A DNA stretch of 64,000 nucleotides. Origin: Loxodes magnus (lineage: Eukaryota > Ciliophora > Karyorelictea > Loxodida > Loxodidae). The translations under genes and the position numbers were made by a program. The stretch's first letter is position 1; each line of letters opens with the position of its first letter. The stretch is from contig CAMPDV010000102.1 of assembly GCA_946699065.1 (NCBI GenBank), forward strand, positions 682,001 through 746,000, written 5' to 3'. Shown piece by piece: positions 12,775 to 27,160 of this stretch. The notes under the pieces were generated by a model. The model was not told where the DNA came from, did no database searches, and was given only the letters and a program-made list of their open reading frames with translations.

Positions 12775-15005
12775 GTTTATAAGTTTTAAAGGAAAAATAG
12801 CAATAAATATGGTTCATAAAAACTAAAAATTATAATGAAATAAATTTTACAATGAAAATTTAGTTTATTAAAGTCATCAATGAATTATATCCTTCCTATT
12901 TATAACTCCTTAGCACTTTAGCTTTTATATTAGTCTCTTAATATCATTAAGTTCAGTAATAACAAAGAATAAATAGAGTGAAAGTTATGGTATCTTGCTG
13001 ATGATTCAGAATTTTTAGTTTTAACTAAGATAATTATGATTTAAATTATTTAGATTTAGATATCAAATTTCCCTTTATTTTATAAATTAATTAGACTCAA
13101 ATTAAATTCTTTGCTTAATTCAAAGCTACTGCTTAAGATCTTTAAATTAGACAAGTTTTATTTTCCTTAGAAATATTTAATAGAGAAATTATTTTCATTA
13201 TAAAATGCTAAGTTACTCTACCCTTCTAAAAATAGAATAAAGCTTTTGTATTTTAGTAGAAGATTAAATGATACATATAGCTGTTCTGGAAACTTTATTT
13301 CATAAGATAAAATATTAATTCATAAAAGCAAAAGTATTAAATACCTAAGATTTTAAGACTAGCCTTAATTTATTTTAAAAGAAGAAATAAATAACCAGCT
13401 TAGGCATAATAGATATTAAGCTAGCCAATATTAATAAATAGAAGCGTATTACATGATATCTATGCAAATTACTTAAAATTAAAATAGCAAAATCTAAAAT
13501 AATTTGAATTAAATATGATGCTCTAAAGATAAAGAGGCTAACAATTTATAAAATAATAAGCTTTATAATATAAGCTAGAGAATCATTTATTTTATTATAA
13601 TTTAAGAATATTGTACATTATAAATTTAAGTTCTTACTTTAGATATTTTTAATTATAGCAAGCTATTATTTCACTTTCCTAATTTACTTATTTATCAATC
13701 CTTGGATTCAGCAAAATTGTTATTTTCATCTATATAATAAGCTATTAAGGACAATGAGTTACTTGAATAGGATTATTTGAAAGTATTGAGAGATAATAGC
13801 TTTAAAATAAGATTTATTCATAATATTTAGGAATAATCAAAGAAAAGTAAAATGAAAGAGTCTATTTGACTTATTTATTTTTACTTAATAGATTAGATAA
13901 GTTTTGCTATAATCTTCATTATTGTTTTATAAAATTCCAGTGTAATAATTATAAAAGCTTAACTATAAAAGATTATACTTTCTCAGCTATCATATATAAT
14001 AATGAAATTTAAATTTTTTATAGTTATAACTGCATTAAATAAAAATAGGAGGATTTAAAGAGATTATATAAAGAAAAAATAACTTTATTAAATAGATATT
14101 TACTTTTTTAAGGTAAATAGAACTTTATTTAATATAGATCTAGTCTCTAACAAGTAATACATTTTAAATCATAAGGCTTTAAATTAACTATATTAAATAT
14201 TTAGACAATTAGAGTGAAATTTCCTCTTAATCAAAGATATTACATCAAAATCATCTCATCTTTGTGGCAGGGTAGGCTAGTTATAATTTTTAAAGTTAAT
14301 AAAATTTAATAGTAGTATATGATAAAATTTAGAAAGAAGGCAATCTATTGCTTTTTTATAAAATTTGACTATCTTTCATAAAAAAGTTGATTTAGTAAGG
14401 AAAGCAAAATAAAATAGAATGAAATAAATAAGCAGACATAACTTAAAAGTCTCATTTAGAAAAATATTAAACCATACTAAATAAATATAAAACTTATTTA
14501 CAATACTCTAAATTTTAACTTTTCAATTTATAATTCACAAAATAAATGAAATTTATATAAATTTGTAACTATAAATAATTAATTTAGAATTTATAATATT
14601 TTCGCTTATTTTTAATTTTTTTCTGATAACAGTGGTGCTTTATAACTTAAATAAATTTATTTAAGAATTTAAAATAAAATAAAAATAAATCTATTTAAGT
14701 CTCTTAAATAGTTCATTATTATATTTTAAATATAAAAGAAAACATTTATAAGATAAACAAATAAAAGGGTCATTTAAAAAGCAAGCTATATCTTTTATTT
14801 AGTTAGATATTTTAAAGAAAAATAGAAATATTATAGTAGATAATTTATTTTATTAGTTTACTTGAGTTAAAAAATTGGTAAAAATAATTAACCTTACTTT
14901 ATAGATAATTCAAATGAATAAAAATGTTTATTCTTTAACTAATTTTACTTTACCAATAAATTAAAAATTAATTATATTTAAATTTATTTAAAATTATTAT
15001 AAATC
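12775..15005. other. AT-rich stretch without recognised genes
   Basis: Upstream of the RBR gene ATG. It presumably contains that gene's promoter, but no element could be recognised. No repeats or RNA genes seen. Confidence 0.5.
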
Positions 15006-15008
15006 ATA

Positions 15009-15080
15009 AGGCTACTGAGGGGATCGAACCCTCGACCTTTTGATTACAAATCAAACGCACTACCACTATGCTAAGCAGCC
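15009..15080 (-). tRNA. tRNA-Thr (anticodon UGU)
   Basis: 72-nt cloverleaf on the minus strand. The acceptor GGCTGCT pairs with AGTAGCC (one G-U). The 5-bp anticodon stem TTTGA/TCAAA encloses a TTTGTAA loop, giving UGU, which reads ACA. A T-loop GGTTCGATCC is present and there is no intron. Confidence 0.95.
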
Positions 15081-15084
15081 TATT

Positions 15085-17075
15085 AATTTATAATATGAGA
15101 ATTTTGTTAAATATAATAACTTTACTTAGTTAGAGTAGAAATAGCTAAAATTTAGTTAAATTAAGAAATTTTATAAGTAATTGTTATTTTATTTTCTAAA
15201 ACATAGTTGAAAATTTACTATACACTTAAACTTAACTTCATACATAATCATTAGCAAAGAAATATTTTCATTTAAAGGAATTTATCTTGACTGGAAAATT
15301 TGAAATTATAAAAAATAGAAATTTTTTAATTTTTAGCAAATAAATATGAAAAAAGATTATCTAATCATTTAATTAAATCCAAATCTAATAATTTATTTAA
15401 AAAAATCTCAAATCTAAATACTGCTTTATAGTTAAGATAATTTAATTCAAACATTAATAGAAAATTTGAATTTTATTAGGCAATAAAAATTAATATGATA
15501 AACATGAAGGTTATTGCTATGTTTTAGTTTTCTCTAATTTTATTAATGAAGTTAAATTTCTTTAATAATTATATTCTATTGCTATAAGTATTTTACTAAT
15601 TATTTTTTTAGTTATTTTCGAAATTTAAATTTCATCCCATTTATTGAAATAAACTACGTAAAAATGTCGTAAAAAACTTTATGATATAATAGTAGAAGGT
15701 AAATTTTTTAATATGCTTCACTGTTTTACTTATCCAAAATAAATGATAGAAAGACGTTAATTAGTCAAGGATTTATTTTTAAAGAGATTTCAAGCAGATT
15801 GCTCTAAAGCAAATCAAAAATAACAAAAATTGTTTTTTTAATTATCTTAATTTGTATTTTCTGTTTATATTAAAAAATTATTATCTTAATTAAAAGTTAT
15901 TAGATTACTTTATTAATAATAAACAATTACATCATTATATCATCTTTCTTAAAGCTAAGATTAATCTTATAAAGGCTAAGCTTATTAAATCTTTTACTTT
16001 ATAAAAAAGATTCTAGTTGGTTAACCACTGAAATTTATATAACTAATTATATGATGTAAAATAATAATAATCTAATGATAATTTTAAAATAAACTATTCA
16101 ACTTTCAGATTTAAAAATAGAATAGCTTAGAATGTATATCACATAGATAAATTTAATTTGTTAGATAAATAATCTAAGAAAATATAGAAAATAATAAGTG
16201 TTTTATCTTTGTAACAAGCACTATATTACTATTCATTTATTTAAAATACCTAGGGAAATTCTTATATTTAATCCTTTTATTAAAGAAGAAAAAATAAAAT
16301 AACTAAATTTTTTATTTAGGAATAATTAATAAATTGTATAAGACCTAAGCAGTTGTAGATATTGTAAGTTCTTTCAAGTTAATATTACATCAAAATTTAA
16401 GGTAAATGTTTATAATGTAATTATTTGCTCTAAAATTAGAATTTTAATCTATCTTATTAGATAAACTAGCTTGTTATTATTTTAGGAATTTAGTTGTAAC
16501 TGTTTATAATACAAACTAAATCAGCATAATTTTACATTTTTTTATTGCTATTATACTTTAGTGAAGAAGCTTAAATCAAAAATTTTATTTTAAATCTTTT
16601 AATATTCTAATATTAAGGAAGAGCATAAATCTCTTAATATCTAAATTAATTAATTGGCAATAAAAAAATGAAAATAAGATCTACCTCAAGCATAGAGATT
16701 CCCTATCTTATTAATAGAAAATAAAATAAAAATTACTTATCTACATTATTTAAATAGAATCTGTTTATCAATTTAGATAATTATACAAGCAAGCATAGTT
16801 ATTAAGACAAACTGATATAAAATAAACTTTTTAGTTTATATATAAAGTTTATTAATTCTAATGCTTATCTAAATATCTATATATCTAAAGGATTTAAATA
16901 AAATCAAATTTCACAGATACTCCTGAGCTTCAGATTAGTTAATTAAAAATATAAAACAGTAGATTTAAAAAGAAAAGGTATCGCGTTTAGGTTATCAAGA
17001 TAGATGAAATTCTTATTAATGAAGATTTATTTAGTATGAGAAAACTTAATATGCAATAGATAAATAATAAGTATA
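15085..17075. other. AT-rich stretch without recognised genes
   Basis: Lies between tRNA-Thr and the 3' end of the Cys-rich surface-protein gene. No motifs, repeats or RNA genes identified. Confidence 0.5.
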
Positions 17076-17083
17076 AAAGTATT

Positions 17084-20000
17084 TCAAATGTCTATACGAA
17101 GAGATCTTTTCTTCCAAGTTAAGTTATTTTATTTTTTTAGTTAATTCGGTTTGATTTGAAAATTATTTCTTTTTCTTTCTTCTAATTATACATCTTCCAT
17201 AGTCAAATCAAAAAATTGCAGAGTTTATCTTCAATTTGAAAAATTGCTAACGTTAATTTAATTATTTGCTCTTATCCTTCTTACCTATTCTTATAAAGTT
17301 TGATCTTGAATATCTATATTTTAACTCTAAGTTGTCACTTTTTGCTTCTACTTTCTAGCAAGCATGCATTATTTGTACATTTTGTATACTGTTACTATTA
17401 AAGATATGATTAAGCTCATAATGGAGTAGAGGATACATATAAAAACTAAAATATTACTCAATATGTCATTTTACTAAGCTTAGCTTTCTGTCAAAGTTTG
17501 GTCTCTGATTGCATTGAAGTAGAAATTAAAGAAGTAAATTATAACCAAAACTATTTCTATAATATGAGTTAATATCATTTCAAAGGGCTTAAAATAAATG
17601 ATATAGAAAAATCATATAAGACAGTGAACTAAATATAAACTTATTTATGCAACTTGATGCTCCACCAAAGCTACAGCTACAAAGGATACATAAAGTCTCC
17701 TTATTAGAAAGAAAGTCTGAAACAAAGCTTAAGGTAAAGAGTTTTGCCTTTTTAACTCAAAATAAACGATATACTTATCTTTTATTTGACTTAGCTTTAT
17801 TTAAAATTCTTCCTCATTAGAATTTTTATAAGATTAAGTAAGCTCTAAGTATTATTTAACGATAGAAAAGCTTCTATAAATTTAGTAAACCTATATTAAC
17901 TAATTTTATAAACTTACTAATAATATTATAGCTAGAAATGTATTAATAGCTACATACATATCAGAAACACTAAAATGGAATAACTATAGCATTATAGCAT
18001 TGTTTATTTAAAGTGCTTTTATGTTATAAGCCATCGATATTAAATTTCTATTTGTCATTTTTGTTCTTAACTTTTCCATTGCTGCTTTCCATTTTACTAA
18101 TCCTATTAACTTAAATAATAAATCTATAAACAAAAGCGTAAATAAAAAAAGGAGAGCATTGATTAGATTTGACAGCAATGTGAAGCTTTTATAATTCATA
18201 AGTACATAAATATCCTTATCAAGTTTAAGCTACTCGCTATCTAAGTTAAGCATAAAGAAATCATCCTAGCTTACTACAGTTACTATTTACTTATTATTGA
18301 AGTTCATAAAAAAATAAGCATTTAATACTTGATTTCTCTTAACATCTATAAAAGCATTCATAAAAATAAGTTAAGTAGTAAGAATTGCTTATAAGAATTA
18401 AATATTTCCTGATATTAATTAGGAAGTACTCAGAAATGAAATAAAAGCTTAAGTTGTCACACATATTATAATAATATAAGTTAAAGCAGAAGATATTTGA
18501 CTTGAAGATTCTATTGCTTTTTTTTATTGATCAGATAACTAAAAATCATCCAAATTTTAGTAGAAGTTATTATCTTATTATTTTGAATTTTGTTCATTAA
18601 TAGAAGGCTTTTAGACTTAATTTTCTATGCATTGGTTATTTTCTATTTTAAAATTTTGGTAGCATTTATTGCATTAAAGAAATAATCCTTCATCAACATC
18701 ACATAGCAAGCAATTAAAAGTAAAACTACAATAGTTACAATTTTTATTTATGTTCAAAATATCATGCGAGCAAGCTTCAAGACATTTAGTAAAATTAGTA
18801 CTTAATCATGTCTCTTCGCATTTAAAAATGACTGAGCCATTATTGTCGCAAGTCAAGCATTAAGAAATTTTATCTCAACAAAAATCGCAAAATAGATTAA
18901 TTAGAACATTACTAGCGTTTTTACTTTTCGTTATGCATTTTTCCTCATCTAAGAGAAAAGGATAATAACATCCTAAGCAAATATCTCCATTCGAATCGCA
19001 ATATTAGCAGTTTTCTATTTTATCTTTACACTTTAAGCAAGTATTGTTTTCAACATAATAAGTTTAATCAGGACAACTTTAAGCACATTCTCCTTCGCTT
19101 AGTAACCAAGATTCCATGCACTATATGCAAGACTACCCATTCAGATCGCAATATAAGCAGTTTTCTATTTTATCTTTACACTTTAAGCAAGTATTGTTTT
19201 CAACATAATAAGATGAATCAGGACAACTTTAAGCACATTCTCCTTCGTTTAGTAACCAAGATTCCATGCACTATATGCAAGACTACCCATTCAGATCGCA
19301 ATATTAGCAGTTTTCTATTTTATCTTTACATTTTAAGCAAGTATTGTTTTCAACATAATAAGATGAATCAGGACAACTTTAAGCACATTCTCCTTCGCTT
19401 AGTAATCAAGATTCCATGCACTATATGCAAGACTACCCATTCAGATCGCAATATAAGCAGTTTTCTATTTTATCTTTACACTTTAAGCAAGTATTGTTTT
19501 CAACATAATAAGATGAATCAGGACAACTTTAAGCACATTCTCCTTCGTTTAGTAACCAAGATTCCATGCACTATATGCAAGACTACCCATTCAGATCGCA
19601 ATATTAGCAGTTTTCTATTTTATCTTTACACTTTAAGCAAGTATTGTTTTCAACATAATAAGATGAATCAGGACAACTTTAAGCACATTCTCCTTCGTTT
19701 AGTAACCAAGATTCCATGCACTATATGCAAGACTACCCATTCAGATCGCAATATTAGCAGTTTTCTATTTTATCTTTACATTTTAAGCAAGTATTGTTTT
19801 CAACATAATAAGATGAATCAGGACAACTTTAAGCACATTCTCCTTCGCTTAGTAATCAAGATTCCATGCACTATATGCAAGACTACCCATTCAGATCGCA
19901 ATATAAGCAGTTTTCTATTTTATCTTTACACTTTAAGCAAGTATTGTTTTCAACATAATAAGATGAATCAGGACAACTTTAAGCACATTCTCCTTCGTTT

Positions 20001-21688
20001 AGTAACCAAGATTCCATGCACTATATGCAAGACTACCCATTCAGATCGCAATATTAGCAGTTTTCTATTTTATCTTTACACTTTAAGCAAGTATTGTTTT
20101 CAACATAATAAGATGAATCAGGACAACTTTAAGCACATTCTCCTTCGTTTAGTAACCAAGATTCCATGCACTATATGCAAGACTACCCATTCAGATCGCA
20201 ATATTAGCAGTTTTCTATTTTATCTTTACATTTTAAGCAAGTATTGTTTTCAACATAATAAGATGAATCAGGACAACTTTAAGCACATTCTCCTTCGTTT
20301 AGTAACCAAGATTCCATGCACTATATGCAAGACTACCCATTCAGATCGCAATATTAGCAGTTTTCTATTTTATCTTTACATTTTAAGCAAGTATTGTTTT
20401 CAACATAATAAGATGAATCAGGACAACTTTAAGCACATTCTCCTTCGCTTAGTAATCAAGATTCCATGCACTATATGCAAGACTACCCATTCAGATCGCA
20501 ATATAAGCAGTTTTCTATTTTATCTTTACACTTTAAGCAAGTATTGTTTTCAACATAATAAGATGAATTAGGACATGTCTTTAAGCACTGACCTTCAAAT
20601 AAAAGGAATGAGCTTGCGCATTTAAAGCATTAATCTCCATTTATATTACATTACTCACAATTTTAAATTTTATTAATGCATTTCATGCAAGTTTAATTTT
20701 CCTGATAATATTCATAACTAGGACATGTCTAAACACATTATATATTATACAAATAGAAATTAGCATTACATTATGTGCAAGAATTCTTCTTTTCGTCACA
20801 TAATTAACAATTAGATATCTTATTACTGCACAGTTAGCAGTATTAATCGTTATCGATATCTTGCTAATCAGGAGGACAATTTTGCATGCATGTTTAATTC
20901 ATCGAAATTTTTTTATTACAACTACATGAATCTGAATTAAAGATTCATCCTTCATAGCATTGCAAACAGCTTTACTAACTTGAACTGTAGCATTTATAGC
21001 AATCTTAATAGCAAGAATCTGAGTTTGGTATTGAAGTAAAACCCTGATATTATTACTCTAAAATAATAATTAGATTATTGATATCAATATATTAGTCTAA
21101 ATAATATCTAAGCTTATAAATAAATCCTCTATAATTACAAACCTAAATATCGCTCCCTTATCATATATCATTTTACTAAGTAAATTAAATTCATTATTAA
21201 AATTATCCTTTAACGGTTTCAAATTAGTTCTGCAAATTAGAGTGAGTAACACCATAAAAATAATTTTTTGAATTATCAATCGCAAATCCAATGAATACTC
21301 ATATATCAAACACCTAATCTATTTGTAAACTTTAGAAATATTCTATTTTTTTTTCCATGATCTATGCTCAAAAATTATTCTTTTATTATGCAACATCAGT
21401 ATAAAGAGCCAACTCGAAGTGATTGTTCTAATCTATAACAATTTTTATGAAAACTCCATAAAAGCAGTGATCATTTTGCGAATTTTTGTCAAATTTTAAC
21501 CATGCTGTAATACTTCATTTAGTCTGGTAGGAAGGGTTAATATTATAATCTAGAAAATTATTCACTTCAGATTTTTTTTTCGTTGATAAATAAACTGGAT
21601 TATTAGTAATCATAATCTCTTAAAAAGAAAGGCTATAAACAAGAAATTATTTTATTAAAATTATAAATATCTAGATATTCGCTTTCAT
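17084..21688 (-). CDS. Large surface protein: LamG-like domain, Cys-rich tandem repeats, polytopic membrane tail, 1,534 aa
   Basis: Single open frame from ATG 21688 to TGA 17084, no intron needed. Residues 1-24 form a signal peptide (MKAN then hydrophobic). About 50-190 resembles a concanavalin/LamG fold (KWSITAWLKF, WVFIGFAID). About 230-1000 is Cys-rich in the style of ciliate furin-like/GFR repeats, including ten nearly identical 50-residue units (CPDSSYYVENNTC..CKDKIENCLYC..C..C). About 1070-1430 has six or more hydrophobic membrane segments, then a polar cytoplasmic tail. It is likely a plasma-membrane or ciliary receptor-like or adhesion protein. TGA is Trp at 20945, 18875, 18806 and 17612, among others, where repeat alignment or membrane context wants Trp. 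TGA at 17231 is the alternative end, which would shorten the tail by 49 residues. Confidence 0.85.
19051..20570 (-). repeat. 150-bp tandem repeat array inside the surface-protein gene (ten near-identical units)
   Basis: Period exactly 150 bp (50 codons), starting near 19051, 19201, 19351 and so on to 20401, with diverged copies on both sides. Three unit types differ at fixed sites and recur as a 450-bp higher-order block, with one extra unit of type B (20101 and 20251). Each unit carries eight Cys. Type C units (19351, 19801, 20401) have TGA where types A and B have TGG. The opposite strand is incidentally open for 452 codons; that is a shadow. Confidence 0.95.
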
Positions 21689-21699
21689 TTTATTAGCTA

Positions 21700-24600
21700 T
21701 TTTTTATAAGCATTCATATATAAATTTAAATTTAAGACTTCCTCTTAAACTTTAAACTATTTTAGTTAATATTAACTTAGCAAAGATTATATTAGTTATT
21801 TTATTAATTATAGAAATTTATTATAATGTTTTTTATTTTTTTATTTGCTCATAAAATTATGCTTTAATTGATTTTTATTCTTAATTATTAGTGTCTTATC
21901 TTTATAACCATTTATTTTTCGCTAACTTGAAATTTTTTGCTTTGTTTCCTTTATTTATTTCGTAAATTAAAATTTAGTTTAGTTTCAAAATTTTTATTAC
22001 TTTTAATAAGTTTTTGACTAAAAGTTATTAAAAAAGCAAAGCTTGGAAAATTTTCATAGAAGTTAAATAATAAGATCTAAGTAACCTTTAAAAATTACAA
22101 TGTCCCATTAAATAAAATTATTCTAATATAAACAGAAAAAATAAATTTTAATTTTGTTCAAACAAATACTTAGATAATTTATTTTGCTTTTATTTACAAT
22201 TTCATAACTTCTGAAAGAATAAGGATAAATAAATACATCTTAAATAATAAAAATAATCAAGCTTTTTTCCTTAGAATCATTTAAAGAGTTTTTACCGAAG
22301 ATAATTCTATTTTTGATTTTTTTATTAGTCAGAAAACTCATAACCAAATTTTTTTTGGTTTTAAATAGATTTATAAATATTTGGAAAACATACTGATTAT
22401 TAATTAAAATATTATTAAATCAACTTTATATTTTAAAATTTCTATTTAATTATTTTAGGTTTTATATTTCTCTTTTGCTACTTTATCTATCTTCAAATAT
22501 TTAGTTATTCATTTATCATACATTTTGTAAATTAAATTTAAGGTTCAAATATTCTTTTATATTAGAGAATTTAAATTTATTTAATCTTATTTCAAAAGAT
22601 AAAATTTAATTGAAAAATACCTTTTCTAATATGATCTTTCTAAATAATTATTTATAATTTAAGCAAGAATAATTTTTATTATTAGATTATATTTATTTAA
22701 ATTAAGAAATGTATTGTTAAGTTTTACTTCAATTTTAATAAAGCTAAATATGCAGACATTAGTAATTTACCTTCTATGATTTAATTTAAATTATTTAAAA
22801 TTTATGAACTTTACACTTCTTTCTTTTAATATCTTTAGAACTCCTTTTGCATTAATTTATTCCTATATTTTCAATTATTTAATACTAAAACCAAGCTTGC
22901 TTAAAAATTTATTTTAATTCAATCTGTTCTTGAAATATCTTTCTATCGTTTTGAAAATAAAGTTTTAGGCTTTCGAAGTAATTAAAGAGTTATTCCAAAT
23001 TTAAAACTTTAGTTATAAGTCACTTCAGATTTAGAATCACAAAAGGAATAAATAAAATTTAGAAAAAATTACTTTTATTTTTTAAGATCATAAATTAATC
23101 TTTGGAATATTTTTAAGAAACTGCGATTTGGAATTTATTCTCTTTTTTAAGATTTTTTGTAAATCAAATATTTTAATTTTATTTATTTACTCATTCCTAA
23201 CTAATAAATTATTTCGAATGTGATAAGCTCTTAATTCAGTTATAGTTAGATATCCTCCTATAAATGTTTTTTAGGATACTCATATTGTTAATTTGCAAAA
23301 TCATAATTATTATCTACTTTATAGTTAATAAAATCTTAATCTATTTTATTTAGCTAAAACAATTAGAAAATCTAAAATTTAAGGAATTATGCCAATTTAA
23401 TTTAAATTAATTCTAATTTTTATTTCTTAATTACTATTTTTCTCACTACTTTCTCTTCATGTATGTAAATACATATAGAAGATTCTTAATTTCAAAATGC
23501 CTTTTCTATTAATTTTCTCATTTAAAATACTTATTTTAATTTTAATTTAATAAATTAAGAAAATTTCCTTAATAAGCATATTAGATTCATCTAATATGAG
23601 GAACTAAACTAAGAGTATTTTATCCTATAATTTAAAAATAATAGAAATAGAATCTCTATTTACCTTTCATCCAAAAGAGTTTATATTTTAAATTTAATTA
23701 TTAAGAAATCATACATTTTATGTTTCTTTAAATGAGAAAGCTCAAAAGAGTTATTATAGCTATATCTAAATATCTTTCTTCTTTCTAAAATTAAATTTTA
23801 TAATATAAAATAAATTTATTAATTTTTACATTTCTAGAGTATTCGAATTCAAATAGCTTATTTTTAAATTTATTTTAAGATTATAGTTATTTTCAATTTA
23901 AATTAAATTTTATCTTATGATAATTTAGCCTTTTTATTTAATCCAAAGAAATCAATTGTTTACAGAACAAAAAGCATTAATAAATATTTTAAACAGTGCT
24001 TAAAATATCGATTTTTCCTGCTGTTTACTATTTTTCAAATTTTTCAAATAAAAATTTGCATAAAAACATAGATTTTCCTTCTTTTTATTACCGAAAGTTA
24101 TAGAAGGGAAAATTTATTTATTTATTTTATTTTAAATTATACCTCCAATCACAGAATTTTTATTCTGCATTTAATAATTTCATTGTATTAAAAGTTAAAA
24201 ATAATAATTTAAGTTAGCCTGTGTTGGCAAATTTTACGAAGTTTAATATTATATAATATAAAGTATTAAAAATATAATAAAATAATTGATGTCTAAATTT
24301 CATACTTAGAATCTGTCTTTAATTATATGAAGATAGTTAATTTAAATTATTTTTTAATTTTAGTAAGATTTATTTTTCTTTTCTGGAATCTACTATAAAT
24401 TTTTCTTTATTTTTAATTAAGAAATTTTTCAAATAGCTCTAAATTTTCTTTAAATTTAAGAAATTTAATTCTTTTTTAGATAAAATTAAAATTTGTATGA
24501 AATGTGAATTATCAAATCCACTAAGAAACTTTTTCAACATTTATATTAGAAGAATTATAAAAATAATTAATTATGCCTTTTTCTAAGCAGAATGCCTTAC

Positions 24601-27150
24601 CGAAAATGCAATTTTAAACTAAATTTTAAAAAATTATATGCCTTTATAAAGAAGTAACTGATGAATAAATTTAAATAATTTTGACTATTTTATTATTCAT
24701 TTAAATTAACTATCTAATAACTTTTAAATTCATATTATTAGCTTTTAGTTTTTTATTAATTTTATTATTTTAAAAATCAGGTTAAATATTAAATTTGATC
24801 ATAACTATCATAACAGCAAATTTTTATTGTCCTTTCTATATTTATAATATCGATTGTTTATTTAATTTAAGCTTATCAAAAGCTCTTTACAATAGATAAT
24901 TTTCAAAAGTTAAAAAATTTAATAAATATTAGAAATATATTTCTTTAACTTAAATTCTTTAAGTACTACTTAGCTTTAGAAAATTGTAATTTTTAAATTT
25001 TATTTAATTGAATATCAAAAACCTTTAATAAAATGCTTGAGTATAATATAAGCTTAAATATTTATAATTAACTAGCTAACTCAAGCCATTAAATGTTTAT
25101 ATTTAAATATCACGCAGAAAATTGAAATTACAATCATTTATTTTTTATAATTTCTTTTTAGTAAAGAAAATAATTAAAAATTTTAATTATTTAATAATCA
25201 AGTACTCATTCTTTGCTTATTTTTAAGGTAAAAATCTTTTGCTTTATTTCAAGTTAATATATGCTTAATTTAGTAAAATTTATCTTAAAAAAACATTATT
25301 AGATTTAGATTACTAATTTGTTAAAAATAAAAGACAAAAAGTTGTTTAGGAAGATCTATAAAAAATCATAAAGAAATTAGGAAAACATATTTATAATTGC
25401 ATTATTATGCTAGAAATAATGCTTATGAAGTATTAATGAATTATCTAAAGGGGAATAAAGCATAATTGTATGAAGTATTGATCTTGCAAAATATTTGATT
25501 ATAGAAATTAGAAAATAAAACTAAAAAGTAAAATAATATGATAAATAAAATTCTCATTTATAATCTAATTATTATCTTAAATAATTAAATTTAAAATTTA
25601 TATTAAGACTAAATTAATTTAAAAAATTTTCAATATTAATTTTTTCTAATTTTTTAACGTATTATAATTTTATTATATGCTTAATTTAATAAATATTTAA
25701 TTTAAATACTCTAAATTTCTAATATTTTTATCTATATCTTAAAAAATTTTGAGTTTTATATAAAATAATTTTTAAAGCAAAGAAAGAAATTAAAAATATC
25801 CTATAATAGGAATATAAAATATATTTTATATTATAATTTTTATTAATTAAATTCTAAAAATATAATATTTTATTTTCTGTTTTTTAACTCTAATAATTTT
25901 ATTTTATGATTATTCTAATTAATATATGAATCAAAAATTTCTCATTCATTTTTAATTAATTAATTTTATAAAGATTCTTAAAAATTATATTTTCCATCTT
26001 TGAAAAACTTTGACTGTTCACTATTAATTTTAAAGATTTATTAATCTTAAAATTTTCAATTTTTAGAATTTTAACTATTTGCTTTTATTTTAATTATTCT
26101 TTTATCTATTTTTAGTTTTTTAATTATAAAGATATATTTATACAAATATAAAAATAAATTTTTTTATTTGTAACTTCCTAATAACTAGAATTTTTAATTT
26201 ATTTCATTTTTTAATTTAAGATCTTCAAAAAAATTATATTAAGCTTTTGTAAATTTAAGAAAAATCTATAATTTAAAGTTTTGATCTTAGTTAAAGCATC
26301 ATAAAAAACATTTTTATTTTTATATAAATTAAACTATTTTCTTTCCAGACTAAGAATTTATATTTCTCAACTTTTTTAAAACTTTTCAATTTAGATTCTT
26401 GAAATGAATATTAGCTTTATTTTTCTTATATTTTAATTTTATGGAATCTTTTTATAAATATTTATAAAAATAATATAGAAAGATTTTATCAAGACTTCAG
26501 CTTCAATTAATTTAGATTATTATAAGTTAAGACAATTTGCAATTAAAAAGATAAAAATTATTAGATTTATTGCTAAAAAAGAAATTAAATTAGGTATAAT
26601 TTATAAAGATAAAAAACATTAAATTATTATTATTAGTTATAAACTAAAAAAATCAATTTTTATTTATTACAATTAAAATAAAAAATTATTAATCCATTAA
26701 TTTGCAATTAAACATTTTAGAAATATCTAATACTATTATACTTGCTTAACTTCATCTAGTAAATTCAAATTTCTTAAGTTATTAAAAAAATATTTTTAAT
26801 TACTATTTAGAGAATTAATATCTATTTATACTTTTTTTATTTTAATTAAAAAGTATTTAGATATAATATAAAACTTATAATAATTATACAAGCAATTTTA
26901 GACTTTAATTTTATATTTTATAAAATGTTTTTTATTTAATTTACTATATTATTTTTAAATTAATATATTTAAATCCATTAATTTTTTTCTTTTATTTACC
27001 TTTAAAGCCTTTATTACTTTTATTTTATTGTTCCTTTTTGTAATTTTATCATAATAATCCTTAATTTTGATAAGTTAATTTTTAAGCTTTAATTTATAAA
27101 TAAAAAATGAACTTTTAATTATTTTTAATTATTAGAATTCAATTATTAAG
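21700..27150. other. 5.4-kb AT-rich stretch without recognised genes
   Basis: Upstream of the surface-protein gene. Scattered slightly GC-richer patches (for example 23940-24130) give no recognisable motif. No tRNA, no long repeat. Confidence 0.5.
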
Positions 27151-27160
27151 GACATTTAAA

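Noticed and set aside
19051..20570. CRISPR-like array
   Set aside because: Units are contiguous 150-bp copies with no spacers and lie inside a coding frame of a eukaryotic gene.
19213..20571. 452-codon ORF on the + strand across the repeat array
   Set aside because: It is the antisense of the Cys-rich repeat. The minus-strand reading has regular cysteines and matches diverged flanking repeats; the + strand does not.
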